Source: Pollutiaquabacter sp046052345
GTDB lineage: Bacteria; Bacteroidota; Bacteroidia; AKYH767-A; 2013-40CM-41-45
NCBI GenBank assembly: GCA_046052345.1
Contig: JBJOMN010000065.1
Coordinates: forward strand, 4,742-68,741
Length of the DNA stretch: 64,000 nucleotides
Reading direction: 5' to 3'
The notes beneath the pieces are model-generated. The model saw nothing but the letters and a program-made list of their open reading frames with translations. It did not search any database and was not told where the DNA came from. The translations under genes were made by a program, and so were the position numbers. Shown here piece by piece: positions 43,141-52,518 of this stretch (the stretch's first letter is position 1; each line of letters opens with the position of its first letter).

Positions 43141-44079
43141 TCATTTCACGCCTCTGGCTTCGACTCCGTTTCCGCCGACATTGATCCAAATGTCTTTCGC
43201 ACCGATTTTTTCAAGTTCCTTGCGTATCTGTCCCGGCGTTTTCAGATGCTTGTAATAATCCGTAAGCGAGTCGTAACTGTCCAGACGGCTCCATTCAAGA
43301 TGAAAATCGTAACCTTCCGACGGATAGAGATGGATATACTCGATCAGCGGAGAGATACGGTGCAGCAGCCACCATCCCGGTTTGAAGTTCCGTAGTTTCC
43401 AGTGCAAAGGGAAGAAGAAATCCGTGAGCCCGTCGACGATCTTCTTGGAGCGGTCGGGCTGCATTTTTCGCAGCAGGTGACGATAGACCGGTTTAAGTGT
43501 GCTGTAATAAGCCAGCCGCCATCGGTAATGGTCGATGACAAGGTCGCCGCCGGGTGCGACTTTCTTCCACAAGGCTTCAATGGTGCGGTTGCTGTCAGGC
43601 GTATGCTGGATCACACCTAGACAGATCACGTGGTCGAAGGAGTTGTCCGGAAAGGGGAGTTCGTAGACACTCGCCTGAGCAACGGTATAATTGGGACGGT
43701 CGCCGATGTTTTCCTTGTTGGCTTCAACGGCGACACTCAGGTCGACGGAATGAACCAGCGCACCTGCATTGACCAATAATTCCGTGAAGCGGCCGGCGCC
43801 GCAGCCGACCTCCAGCACGGTTTTTCCTTTGAGGTCTGCAATGGGTCGCCCCAGACATCGTTCCAGCCTCTCCGCAGTAATCGGCAGGTTGCTGTGACTG
43901 TCTAACTGTGTCCTGGTGAAGGTCTTCCATTGAAGACCGAATGCGGCCGCGTAATTGTCCTCAGGAACGAAACGAGGAATCCCCTTGACGATAGGAAAGG
44001 ATTCTCCTCCGGCAGATACCAGCCGGTCGCCATACGGTTGCAGCGGAAAACCACTGGAGGGGGAGCAGTAGGAAATCAT
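43141..44079 (-). CDS. Class I SAM-dependent methyltransferase with Trm112-like N-terminus
   Basis: 312 residues. The first about 45 residues (CSPSSGFPLQPYGDRLVS...FPIVKGIPRFVP) resemble a degenerate Trm112/zinc-ribbon module found fused to methyltransferases. The SAM domain follows with VLEVGCGAGRFTELL, FDHVICLGVIQHTPD and KVAPGGDLVID. It is the first gene of the minus-strand trio and diverges from asnB across an 84-nt intergenic region. Confidence 0.87.
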   Translation of the reverse strand: MISYCSPSSGFPLQPYGDRLVSAGGESFPIVKGIPRFVPEDNYAAAFGLQWKTFTRTQLDSHSNLPITAERLERCLGRPIADLKGKTVLEVGCGAGRFTELLVNAGALVHSVDLSVAVEANKENIGDRPNYTVAQASVYELPFPDNSFDHVICLGVIQHTPDSNRTIEALWKKVAPGGDLVIDHYRWRLAYYSTLKPVYRHLLRKMQPDRSKKIVDGLTDFFFPLHWKLRNFKPGWWLLHRISPLIEYIHLYPSEGYDFHLEWSRLDSYDSLTDYYKHLKTPGQIRKELEKIGAKDIWINVGGNGVEARGVK

Positions 44080-44143
44080 AATGTTCGTGCGCGTGAAAGT
44101 AGCTAAAAAAAGTTATTTTTCAGGGAAAAGAGCCGATTTTGAC

Positions 44144-44151
44144 TACTTTTA
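44144..44151 (+). promoter_or_regulatory. Possible -7 box (TACTTTTA) for asnB
   Basis: Seven of eight positions match TAnnTTTG. It ends 12 nt before the asnB ATG in the divergent gap with the methyltransferase gene. Confidence 0.35.
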
Positions 44152-44163
44152 CCCTTATCCAAC

Positions 44164-46056
44164 ATGTGCGGACTCACGGGCTTCATCGACTTCGAAAAAC
44201 GTTCCGGTTCTGAGGAACTGGCGGCGATGACGGCCTCGCTTTTCCACCGCGGTCCGGACGACAGCGGTACGGAGGTGTTCACTATTTCCAATGCGACCGT
44301 AGGACTGGGATTCCGCAGATTGTCCATCATCGACCTCAGTGCTGCGGGTCACCAACCCATGCATGATGCGGACAGCGGTCAATGGATCGTCTTCAACGGC
44401 GAAGTGTATAACTTCCGTGAGATCAGAAATGAACTTGAAGCCTTAGGCGACCGTTTCATTTCCGGCACAGATACGGAAGTCATCCTCAAGGCCTATAGAC
44501 GTTGGGGAAAAGCCTGTGTAAACCGATTATCGGGAATGTTCGCTTTCTGCATCTATGATCCGGGTAAAAGCAAAGCGCTGCTGGTCCGGGACAGGGCAGG
44601 AGTGAAGCCGCTTTTTTATTACCGGCGCGACGGACTCCTGCTGTTCGCTTCCGAGCTCAAGTCGTTCCACCGCCATCCTCGTTTTAACAAATCCATCGAT
44701 ACGGACGCGCTCTCCCTGTATTTCCGGTTCGGTTACATCCCTGCTCCTTACTCCGTTTTCAGGGACTGTCAAAAGCTTCTTCCCGGTCATTTATTGGAAA
44801 TCGATCTGGACTCCGGCGGGATGAACCTGGAGAAGTACTGGGATGCTGAAGACGCATACCGCCTGCCGCTTTCGAAGCTTACGTTCGAGGAGGCGGTGGA
44901 GCGAACGGAGTCGCTCCTGACCGACGCCTGCAGAAGCAGGATGGTGGCAGACGTACCGGTAGGAGTTTTCCTGAGCGGAGGTTATGACAGCTCCTGCGTG
45001 ACGGCCTTGCTCCAGAAGGACTCGTCCGTAAAGATCAAGACCTACACGATTGGTTTCCGAGAGTCATCCTTCAACGAAGCGGAACATGCCCGAAAAGTGG
45101 CCGATTACCTGGGTACCGACCATCACGAGTATATCTGTACGTATCGTGAGGCAATGGATATCGTGCCGCAGCTCCCGGAAATTTACGACGAGCCGTTTGG
45201 CGACTCGTCCGCCATCCCGACTACACTTGTCAGCCGATTCGCCCGCAAACACGTCACTGTCGCCTTGAGCGCCGATGCGGGGGATGAACTTTTTGCAGGG
45301 TATCCACGGCACAGGAAAAACATGCACTACCTCCGGCTGCTGAGCATGCTTCCATCCTTCGCGAGAAAAACAGCTTCCGGACTGGTGCCGCCCATTCACC
45401 GTGGACTTTCCAGAGCGGACCGCCTTGGCAAGCTGAAGGAGATGCTCCGTGCCGTTGATCCCGTCGCGGTATTTAAAAGCGTCAACCAGGTTTATACGTT
45501 CTCCGAAACATCACGATTGATCACGCGGGAGTTGCACGATCTGCGGACCCCCTTTGACAGCATTCCCGGTCCTGCAGGAGAGATGGACGATCTGTCAAGG
45601 ATCCTGTTGGCGGAATACAAGACTTATCTGGTGGACGATATCCTTCAGAAAGTGGACCGGGCCACCATGTCCGCAGGATTGGAGGGAAGGGAGCCTTTTC
45701 TCGACCATCGCCTGCAGGAGTGGGTGGCTACACTTCCTTCCGAATTCAAGATGTCCGGAGATCGGCAGAAACTTTTACTGAAAGCCATCGTCCATCGGCA
45801 TATTTCACCTGCCATCATGGACCGGCCGAAGATGGGATTCGGAATTCCGCTGGTGAAATGGATGCGGGAGGACCTTCGTCCGTTACTGGAGGAAGTGATG
45901 TCCGACGAGAGTGTGAAGTCGACCGGCCTTCTGGACGTAGCGCGTGTCCGTGAGATAAGGGACGCATACCTGAACGGCCGCTTGGAGAATTTCGAACGAC
46001 TTTGGTTCATCTTTTCCTTCATACTTTGGTACCGCAGGTGGATGAAAGCAGAATGA
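44164..46056 (+). CDS. asnB: Asparagine synthase (glutamine-hydrolysing)
   Basis: 630 residues. The class II glutaminase nucleophile is Cys2 in MCGLTGF, and the first domain shows RGPDDSG and FNGEVYNFREIR. The synthetase domain has the PP-loop LSGGYDSS (residues 270-277). The reaction is transfer of glutamine ammonia to an acyl-adenylate, normally aspartate. In glycan loci AsnB homologues often amidate uronic acids, and the 10-nt spacing to a flippase gene and adjacent transferases favours that here, but either role is possible. Confidence 0.93.
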   Translation: MCGLTGFIDFEKRSGSEELAAMTASLFHRGPDDSGTEVFTISNATVGLGFRRLSIIDLSAAGHQPMHDADSGQWIVFNGEVYNFREIRNELEALGDRFISGTDTEVILKAYRRWGKACVNRLSGMFAFCIYDPGKSKALLVRDRAGVKPLFYYRRDGLLLFASELKSFHRHPRFNKSIDTDALSLYFRFGYIPAPYSVFRDCQKLLPGHLLEIDLDSGGMNLEKYWDAEDAYRLPLSKLTFEEAVERTESLLTDACRSRMVADVPVGVFLSGGYDSSCVTALLQKDSSVKIKTYTIGFRESSFNEAEHARKVADYLGTDHHEYICTYREAMDIVPQLPEIYDEPFGDSSAIPTTLVSRFARKHVTVALSADAGDELFAGYPRHRKNMHYLRLLSMLPSFARKTASGLVPPIHRGLSRADRLGKLKEMLRAVDPVAVFKSVNQVYTFSETSRLITRELHDLRTPFDSIPGPAGEMDDLSRILLAEYKTYLVDDILQKVDRATMSAGLEGREPFLDHRLQEWVATLPSEFKMSGDRQKLLLKAIVHRHISPAIMDRPKMGFGIPLVKWMREDLRPLLEEVMSDESVKSTGLLDVARVREIRDAYLNGRLENFERLWFIFSFILWYRRWMKAE

Positions 46057-46066
46057 AATAAGCACC

Positions 46067-47551
46067 ATGGGAGTCATTAAACGACAAGGGATCAAGAACA
46101 CGCTCAGCGGCTATCTGGGCATACTGATCGGTTTTGTCAACCTGATAGTCATACAGCCTCATTTCCTCACCAAGGAGGAGCTCGGACTCACCAGGATCTT
46201 GTATTCCTTCTCCTTGCTTGTCGCCGTTTTTGTCCCGCTGGGTATCGGTAACGCCACGTTGAGGTATTTTCCGCTTTTCAGGGATGAGAAGAAGAACCAT
46301 CACGGTTTTTTCTCCTTCATGAATCCTTTTCCATTGGCCGGATATGCAGCTGCGTGTCTGCTGATATTCCTCTTCAAGGATTTCATCCTGGACCAGTACC
46401 GTCGGGAATCGCCTCTTTTCCTGGAGTATTTCGATTATGTATTTCCGCTCGTCTTCTTTACCTCCTTCATCAATGTCCTGACGGTCTATTGCAATGCCAA
46501 TTTGAAGTCTACGGTTCCGTCCTATCTTAACGACATCGTCGTACGATTGCTGACCATTGCATCGGTCTCGGCGTACTTCATGAAATGGATCAGTCTGGAC
46601 GGCTTCATAATTTCCTTCGTAATCGTTTACGCGATTCAGTTCTCCGTATTGCTGGCCTACATCTTCAGTTTTGACCGCCCGCGGTTTTCGATCGACTGGT
46701 CGATATTCCGGGAGAAGCGTTTCCCGGAACTGGTACGGTACGGACTCCTGCTGTGGTTCGCGGGCATCGCATCCTTGGGACTGAAATATTTCGACTCGGT
46801 CATGATCGGAAAATTCATGCCCCTCGAATTCCTGGGTATCTACACGATCGCGGCTTTCATGCCTACCGTCATCGAGGCGCCGCTGAACGCATTCGAGAAG
46901 ATAGCCGCCGCCAAGATCTCCTACGCCTGGTCGGCCGAAGACAGAAATCAGATTCTGGAGATCTATCGTAAATCCACCTTATACATGTTCCTGCTGGGAG
47001 GTTGGCTTTTTCTGATGATCAACTGCAACACGGAGGCGCTTTACAGTTTTCTCCCGGAAGGATATGAAGCAGGTATGCCTGTTGTACTGATCATCAGTAT
47101 CGGAACGCTCTTCAACATGGCGACCGGACTGAACGCTCCGATCCTGTTCAATTCCGACCGGTACAGGTACGGCGCCTTTTTCCTGGTTATACTCGCAGTA
47201 GTGCTTCTGGTGCTTCAATATTTTCTGATTCCCCGCTTAGGCCTTGAGGGAGCCGCTTGGGCTACGGCAGGAGCTTCGATACTTTACAATACCCTTCTGC
47301 TTCTTTCTGTTTGGCGTTTTTTCGGTCTTCAGCCTTTCGAGAGGAAGAACCTGACCCTGTTGCTGTTGCTGATGGCGACGTACTCGGTATCCTTCCTGCT
47401 TCCCAGGTTCGAGGAGCCCGTGCTGAGCATCTTATTTATTTCTTCCGTGCTCACTCTGATTTACGGCGGCTCCGTACATCTCCTCGGTTTGGTACCTGAG
47501 ACACAGGAATGGCTGGCAAGACTCAGCGGAAAATCGACCGGCAAGACCTGA
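46067..47551 (+). CDS. Polysaccharide flippase (Wzx-like), third in window
   Basis: 494 residues, 12-14 predicted membrane helices, MATE/MVF fold. The start KRQGIKNTLSGYLGILIGFVN and the GLEGAAWATAGASI pattern in the C-terminal half are typical of oligosaccharide flippases. It is co-transcribed with asnB (10-nt gap). It is longer than the two flippases at 8.8-11.4 kb and not closely similar to them in visible motifs. It ends 3 nt from the convergent yihY gene. Confidence 0.88.
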   Translation: MGVIKRQGIKNTLSGYLGILIGFVNLIVIQPHFLTKEELGLTRILYSFSLLVAVFVPLGIGNATLRYFPLFRDEKKNHHGFFSFMNPFPLAGYAAACLLIFLFKDFILDQYRRESPLFLEYFDYVFPLVFFTSFINVLTVYCNANLKSTVPSYLNDIVVRLLTIASVSAYFMKWISLDGFIISFVIVYAIQFSVLLAYIFSFDRPRFSIDWSIFREKRFPELVRYGLLLWFAGIASLGLKYFDSVMIGKFMPLEFLGIYTIAAFMPTVIEAPLNAFEKIAAAKISYAWSAEDRNQILEIYRKSTLYMFLLGGWLFLMINCNTEALYSFLPEGYEAGMPVVLIISIGTLFNMATGLNAPILFNSDRYRYGAFFLVILAVVLLVLQYFLIPRLGLEGAAWATAGASILYNTLLLLSVWRFFGLQPFERKNLTLLLLLMATYSVSFLLPRFEEPVLSILFISSVLTLIYGGSVHLLGLVPETQEWLARLSGKSTGKT

Positions 47552-47554
47552 GTG

Positions 47555-48514
47555 TCAGAACACCTTTTTCACCTGCCGCTTGGCATTATCGATGCTGGCG
47601 TTGAGCTCGAAGCCGAGGATGAGGCTCATTGAATTGAAATAGATCCACAGCATCACCACGATGATCGTGCCTATGGAGCCGTACACCTTGTTGTAGTTGC
47701 CGAAATTGTTTACGAAATAGGCGAATCCGGTGGAAAAGAGCACGGAAAGGAGCGTGGCGAAGGATGAGCCTGGGGAAATGAAACGCCATCTCCTTTTTAC
47801 GGCCGGTGCGTAGTAATACAGAAAGGATATCGCCAGGAAAAAAAGCGCAAGTACTACCGCCCACTTGAAGATGAGCAGCAGGGCCACATAGGTCTTGGAC
47901 CGCAGGATATGATGCTCGGCCAGGAAATCGATGGCATACCCCGAAAAGAAGATGATCAGGGAGGCAACGGTGGTGAGGATCGTAAGGATAAGGGTGAGGA
48001 TGACCGCAGTGAAACGCTGCTGCCACGGCGAACGGTTTTCCGCTATATGGTAAGAGCTGTTGAATCCCCTCATCATGGTCATGAATCCGTTGGTCGTGAA
48101 GTAGAGTGCCATGAGGAAGCCGAAGGACAGCAGTCCGCCGCGCTGTATACGGATGATGTCTTCGATCGTCTGTCGTGCCCACAGGAAAGCGTCCTTCGGC
48201 AGGATGTCCTTTGTGATGGACAATGCATAATCCTGAAGTCCCTGCACGGGAATGTAGGCGATGAGCGAGAAGACGAAGATGATCGACGGGAAGATAGCCA
48301 GGAAGAAACTGTAGGCGAGCGATTGGGAACGCATCACGATGGAGCCGCGCTGGATGCCGGTGAAGAAGAAATCGGCGACATCATAGATCGGAATGTTATC
48401 AAAGCCCGGTAGCGCTGCACGCTTGGTATAGTCGACCACGACACGCACCGGCGGCGAGTAGGCAAGCTTCCTGAGTAACCGTTTGATGATACGGTCCAAG
48501 TCCGACTTCGTCAT
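47555..48514 (-). CDS. YihY/BrkB-family inner membrane protein
   Basis: 319 residues with about six membrane helices. Family signatures include RSQSLAYSFFLAIFPSIIFVFSL, FTTNGFMTMMRGFN, WRFISPGSSFATLL and YGSIGTIIVVMLWIYFNS. Once wrongly called ribonuclease BN. The molecular role is unsettled. It is coupled to nadC by an ATGA overlap. Confidence 0.92.
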   Translation of the reverse strand: MTKSDLDRIIKRLLRKLAYSPPVRVVVDYTKRAALPGFDNIPIYDVADFFFTGIQRGSIVMRSQSLAYSFFLAIFPSIIFVFSLIAYIPVQGLQDYALSITKDILPKDAFLWARQTIEDIIRIQRGGLLSFGFLMALYFTTNGFMTMMRGFNSSYHIAENRSPWQQRFTAVILTLILTILTTVASLIIFFSGYAIDFLAEHHILRSKTYVALLLIFKWAVVLALFFLAISFLYYYAPAVKRRWRFISPGSSFATLLSVLFSTGFAYFVNNFGNYNKVYGSIGTIIVVMLWIYFNSMSLILGFELNASIDNAKRQVKKVF

Positions 48515-49377
48515 AGGTTTCGGATCTTCATGCTGATGTCCAGACTGTGGTACGAGTGCGTAAGGGCGCCCACCGAAATGAAGTCTACGCCGGTCTCGGC
48601 GTAGGACCTGACCGTTTCGAGGGTGATGCCGCCCGAGGCTTCCGTCTCTTTCCTTCCGTCGATAAGACGAATAGCTTCCCGCAATCTTTCGGGACTGAAG
48701 TTGTCCAGCATGATACGCTGTACTCCTCCGTGTCCGAGCGCCTCCTGGACCTCTTCCAGGTTTCTTGTCTCTATCTCTATCGGGAGTGTGCGCTTTGTTT
48801 CAGACAGGTAGCGGTTGGCACGTTCGAGTGCCGGAACGATTCCTCCTGCAGCGGTGACGTGATTGTCCTTGATGAGGATCATGTCGAACAGTCCGTAGCG
48901 ATGGTTGGACCCGCCGCCGATGCGCACCGCCCATTTCTCGAACACCCTGAAATTGGGAGTGGTCTTCCGGGTGTCCAGAACGATGCAACCGGTACCGGCC
49001 ACGGCATCCACGTATTGACGGGTTTGGCTGGCTATTCCGCTCATTCTTTGCATGCAATTTAGCAGCAGTCGTTCAGCCATGAGGAGAGAGCGGGCCTTGC
49101 CGGTGAGCTGCATGCCTACTGTACCTTTGTTTACCCTGTCTCCGTCTGAAATGAGCCGTTCAATGCGGATGTCCTGATCCACCAGTTCGGCCACGGTCAT
49201 GGCGGCTTCCAGTCCGGCGGCTATCCCGTCCTGCTTGAAAAGGACTGTTCCGACTGCATGCAGATCGTCCGGAACGGTCGATAGCGAGGTGTGGTCGCCG
49301 TCACCGGCATCCTCCAGGAGTGCCTGGCGCAACAGATCGGTCAGGGATGCTCCGAAATAGGAAGAGGGAAAAGCCAT
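48511..49377 (-). CDS. nadC: Nicotinate-nucleotide pyrophosphorylase (carboxylating)
   Basis: 288 residues. NadC makes nicotinate mononucleotide from quinolinate and PRPP in de novo NAD synthesis. Diagnostic parts are GDHTS, NCMQRMSGIAS, LDTRKTTPNFRVFEKWAVRIGGGSNHR, ILIKDNH, EIETRNLEEV and the C-terminal DFISVGALTHS. Full length. It overlaps yihY by 4 nt and follows the DUF4783 gene by 28 nt. Confidence 0.96.
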   Translation of the reverse strand: MAFPSSYFGASLTDLLRQALLEDAGDGDHTSLSTVPDDLHAVGTVLFKQDGIAAGLEAAMTVAELVDQDIRIERLISDGDRVNKGTVGMQLTGKARSLLMAERLLLNCMQRMSGIASQTRQYVDAVAGTGCIVLDTRKTTPNFRVFEKWAVRIGGGSNHRYGLFDMILIKDNHVTAAGGIVPALERANRYLSETKRTLPIEIETRNLEEVQEALGHGGVQRIMLDNFSPERLREAIRLIDGRKETEASGGITLETVRSYAETGVDFISVGALTHSYHSLDISMKIRNL

Positions 49378-49405
49378 CAGGAGGTAGGTTGGTCTAAAAT
49401 TGCCT

Positions 49406-49789
49406 TCAATCGGCTTCTACCCAGAACTCCTTGATGACCTGCTTTCCGTCGACGGACTTGAGATAAAAGGAGACACGGAAGTTCTTGCCGTTTGAGGATG
49501 ACAGGCTGCCAATGCCGAATTTGGTTCCTTCCGGAGACTTTCCCTGGTGGAGCAATTTGAATTCGCGAGGGGGATTCTTGGTGAAAAAGTCGCGCAACAT
49601 GACTTCGGCCTGGCCTTTACCGTAAACGTCCTCTTTTTCCAGCAGGTTAAGATCGACAGTAGCGCCGAAAAACTCGGATATCTGATGCGCATTGCCCGCA
49701 CGGATGGATGCTGTCAAGGCTTCGAACGGGTCCTGAACAAAGGAGCTGAGGATCAGGACGACAGCCAGGTAAAATGCGGACTTTTTCAT
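49406..49789 (-). CDS. DUF4783 secreted small protein
   Basis: 127 residues from the ATG at 49789, which gives a proper signal peptide (KKSAFYLAVVLILSSFVQ). In-frame starts at 49801 and 49822 would bury it. The mature part (FEALTASIRAGNAHQISEFF...VDLNLLEKEDVYGKGQAEVMLRDFF) has the NTF2-like pattern of DUF4783 proteins of Bacteroidota. I recall the neighbourhood with nadC and rlmH as conserved in this phylum. Function unknown, probably periplasmic. Confidence 0.87.
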   Translation of the reverse strand: MKKSAFYLAVVLILSSFVQDPFEALTASIRAGNAHQISEFFGATVDLNLLEKEDVYGKGQAEVMLRDFFTKNPPREFKLLHQGKSPEGTKFGIGSLSSSNGKNFRVSFYLKSVDGKQVIKEFWVEAD

Positions 49790-49918
49790 GGTCGTGGGCA
49801 TGGTGTCCAAAAACCGCGCCATGCGGCTGCCGGACAGGCGCTAATTTACTTCAAAATTCTCCCTTACCGCCATCGATTTCTTCAGCTTTTTCAACGGCCC
49901 TTTTCGAAAACTAAGGAG

Positions 49919-49926
49919 TATATTTG
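49919..49926 (+). promoter_or_regulatory. Bacteroidetes -7 box (TATATTTG) for rlmH
   Basis: Full TAnnTTTG match ending 6 nt before the rlmH ATG at 49933. It overlaps an in-frame TTG at 49924, which therefore cannot be the start if this promoter is used. Confidence 0.5.
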
Positions 49927-49932
49927 GAAGTC

Positions 49933-50397
49933 ATGAAGTTGGAATTAGTCGTCGTCGGGAAGACTTCTCCCGGCTGGATCAGAGAGGGATTCGAAGAGTA
50001 TCTCGGCCGTTTGCGTCACTATCTTCCCTGTTCGGTCCGCGAAATTCCTGCAGCCGGTGCTCTTCCTGCTGCGAAGGCGCTTGAAAAGGAAAGCCGTCAG
50101 ATCCTTGAAAAAACAACTCCAAGGGATTGGGTGATACTACTGGATGAGCGGGGAAAGTCCCTCACATCCGTCGAGCTTTCCACGCTTCTTGCCAAACGTA
50201 TGAACGATGTTTCCGGAAATCTTGTAATGGTCACCGGTGGCGCTTTCGGCGTAAGCGACGAGGTCCGCGATCGGGCGGACATGGTTCTTTCCTGTTCCGG
50301 CTTCACTTTCACGCACCAAATGATACGGCTGATCCTTGCGGAACAACTCTATCGCGCGATGACCATTCTCCGTAACGAATCCTACCACCACGTCTGA
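49933..50397 (+). CDS. rlmH: 23S rRNA (pseudouridine1915-N3)-methyltransferase RlmH
   Basis: 154 residues, SPOUT-class methyltransferase. The start at ATG 49933 gives KLELVVVGKT, matching the family N-terminus. The SAM-binding trefoil-knot motif is VMVTGGAFGVSDEVR, and the C-terminus TFTHQMIRLILAEQLYRAM...NESYHHV is nearly diagnostic. It ends 3 nt before a membrane protein gene. Confidence 0.96.
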   Translation: MKLELVVVGKTSPGWIREGFEEYLGRLRHYLPCSVREIPAAGALPAAKALEKESRQILEKTTPRDWVILLDERGKSLTSVELSTLLAKRMNDVSGNLVMVTGGAFGVSDEVRDRADMVLSCSGFTFTHQMIRLILAEQLYRAMTILRNESYHHV

Positions 50398-50400
50398 TCC

Positions 50401-51762
50401 ATGCACGAGGCGATATCCTTCGTAGACCTTATCGTTCCGCCGATCCTGCTCGTGCTGTTCTATTTCTGGGCACGACGAGTCGTCCGCAACAGGATTGAAA
50501 AAGAGCCTTACTACCGGTTTTTCATCCCCGGCTTGTTCATCAAGCTGTTCGGCGGAATCGCGATTTGTCTTGTCTACGTGTTCTACTTCAAAGGAGGGGA
50601 CACCCTCAGCTATTTTCACGATGGCGTCTGCATGTCCAGACTCTTTCTGAAGAACCCATGGCAGGCGATACGGTTCACGTTTGTTCCGCTCGATGCGGAT
50701 ATATGGTTCTCGCTCGATGACTGGACGGGTTATCTCTTCTACGGATATGACCTCCGTGCGACCATGGTCGACAAGATCACGTGGCCGCTGAATTTCGTCA
50801 CGTTCGGCAGTTTCATCGGACAGACCATGCTGCTGTCCTTCCTCTGTTATCTGCCCATCTGGCGACTGTATAAGATGTTCGTCTATGAGATTCCGGAAAT
50901 GGATTTCCGGTTCGCCCTTGCGATCCTCTTCGTGCCTTCGGTCGTCTTCTGGGGTTCCGGCCTGCTCAAGGATTCCATCACCTTCGCCAGCGTGGCCCTG
51001 TTCACAGCCTGCTTCCATCATCTGCTGAAGATCAGGAAACAGCGCCTGCTCAACACCCTCGGAATAGTGTTCGCATCCTACCTGTTGCTCAAGATCAAGC
51101 CCTATATCTTCTTCGCGCTGCTTCCGGGTACCTCCCTGTGGTTCATGGGATATAATACCTCCAAGATCCGCAACAAGCTCCTGCGTTCCACGATGATTCC
51201 CATCGCCGTTGTCGTATCCGTCTTCACAGGATATCTGTTGCTGCTCGCCATCAGCGAGAGTCTCGGCGAATTTTCGGTGAACCGGGTACTCGACAAGGCC
51301 ATCGTCACCCAGCAGGACCTGAAGCAGGACTATTACCAGGGATCTTCTTTCGACATCGGGGAAGTGGATGCATCCATCCGCGGACTGATCCTAAAGGCTC
51401 CCAAAGCCATGATTGCCGCGTTATTCCGCCCGTATCTTTGGGAGTCACGCAATGCAGGGATGATGGTTTCCGGGATCGAAAACCTGGTATTGCTGATACT
51501 TACGATATGGTTGATCATCCGGCTGAGGGTGTACAATATCTTCCTGCTGCTTTTCCGCCACCACGTGCTTTTCTTCAGCGGTTTCTTCAGCCTGTTTTTT
51601 GCCTTCTCAGTAGGCCTTACGACTTCAAATTTCGGCAGTCTGGTACGTTATAAGATTCCTGCAATCCCTTTCTTCGTGGCCAGCCTGTTCATCATCTTTG
51701 ATTCCTACCAGCGTATGAGGGCAGAATCAAGAGCCGAGAAGGAGCGAGATTCAGGCCTTTAA
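50401..51762 (+). CDS. Multi-spanning membrane protein of glycan clusters
   Basis: 453 residues with about ten membrane helices. The repeated pattern of aromatic-rich helices with a soluble loop after the third helix (GGDTLSYFHDGVCM, then ADIWFSLDDWTGYLFYGYD) recalls EpsG/GT-C-like membrane proteins of polysaccharide loci, but I do not recognise a named family. The gene is only 3 nt downstream of rlmH and tail to tail with the minus-strand glycan cluster. A role as a polymerase or transferase on undecaprenyl-linked sugars is inference. Confidence 0.75.
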   Translation: MHEAISFVDLIVPPILLVLFYFWARRVVRNRIEKEPYYRFFIPGLFIKLFGGIAICLVYVFYFKGGDTLSYFHDGVCMSRLFLKNPWQAIRFTFVPLDADIWFSLDDWTGYLFYGYDLRATMVDKITWPLNFVTFGSFIGQTMLLSFLCYLPIWRLYKMFVYEIPEMDFRFALAILFVPSVVFWGSGLLKDSITFASVALFTACFHHLLKIRKQRLLNTLGIVFASYLLLKIKPYIFFALLPGTSLWFMGYNTSKIRNKLLRSTMIPIAVVVSVFTGYLLLLAISESLGEFSVNRVLDKAIVTQQDLKQDYYQGSSFDIGEVDASIRGLILKAPKAMIAALFRPYLWESRNAGMMVSGIENLVLLILTIWLIIRLRVYNIFLLLFRHHVLFFSGFFSLFFAFSVGLTTSNFGSLVRYKIPAIPFFVASLFIIFDSYQRMRAESRAEKERDSGL

Positions 51763-51765
51763 CGG

Positions 51766-52518
51766 TCAGGCTTTTCGTGCTATCACCAGATTGTTCAGAT
51801 AGAAATCCCTGTTGTCCGGCAAGAGGAATGAAAACAGGCCGCCTGCAAGGTTGACAGGTGCGACGGTCAGCAAGAGCAGCGGCCACCGCAACAGGGGAGT
51901 TTTCGGCAACAGCGTGTGGTGAAAATAATTGGCAAGCAGGACGGTAACAGCCTGAAGATAGGTAGACGTTCGCTCGAGGGTTTCTACTTTGAAGCCGTTC
52001 CTTTCCAGCAGGTCCCGGATTCCGAAGGAGGTGTACCGCGCGAAGTCATACGGTTTTTCGTGTTCGATGTAGGCAAAGGGAAGGGTCATAAGCAGAACGC
52101 CTCCCGGCTTCAGCACCCGGTTCATTTCATCAAGGAGTTCCTCCGGCCGGAAGACATGTTCGAATACCTCGCTGCTGAAGATGCAGTCGAACGTACCATC
52201 CTCAAAAGGTATTTTTCTGCCGTCATAGATCACATCGACCGGTTCGTGGCTATGGTCGTGCGCCGGATTCTCGATATCTATCCCGGTATATTCTTCGACA
52301 TTAAACAGGTCGCGATAAGGTTTATTCCCGCAGCCGACGTCCAGCAACTTTCCTTTGCAGAGAGGGGCGTGTTTGCTGATGCCGCGGTAGATACCCCGTT
52401 TGATGAAATGGTTCGCGTTCGTAAGCAGTGATAGTAGCCCCGGACGGAACTGTTCTGTCCTGTTGATCGACTTCAACGCGTGTAGCATGGTCTTGGGAAA
52501 CGGACGATTATCGGTCAT
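51766..52518 (-). CDS. Class I SAM-dependent methyltransferase
   Basis: 250 residues from the ATG at 52518, overlapping the upstream GT4 gene by 11 nt. The GTG at 52542 is an alternative. The SAM motifs LLDVGCGNKPYRDLF, FDCIFSSEVFEHVF and RVLKPGGVLLMTLPFAY mark a Methyltransf_11 fold. A hydrophobic stretch near the end (LLRWPLLLLTVAPVNLAGGLFSFLL) suggests membrane association, which would suit a lipid-linked acceptor. Last gene of the long minus-strand cluster. Confidence 0.87.
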   Translation of the reverse strand: MTDNRPFPKTMLHALKSINRTEQFRPGLLSLLTNANHFIKRGIYRGISKHAPLCKGKLLDVGCGNKPYRDLFNVEEYTGIDIENPAHDHSHEPVDVIYDGRKIPFEDGTFDCIFSSEVFEHVFRPEELLDEMNRVLKPGGVLLMTLPFAYIEHEKPYDFARYTSFGIRDLLERNGFKVETLERTSTYLQAVTVLLANYFHHTLLPKTPLLRWPLLLLTVAPVNLAGGLFSFLLPDNRDFYLNNLVIARKA

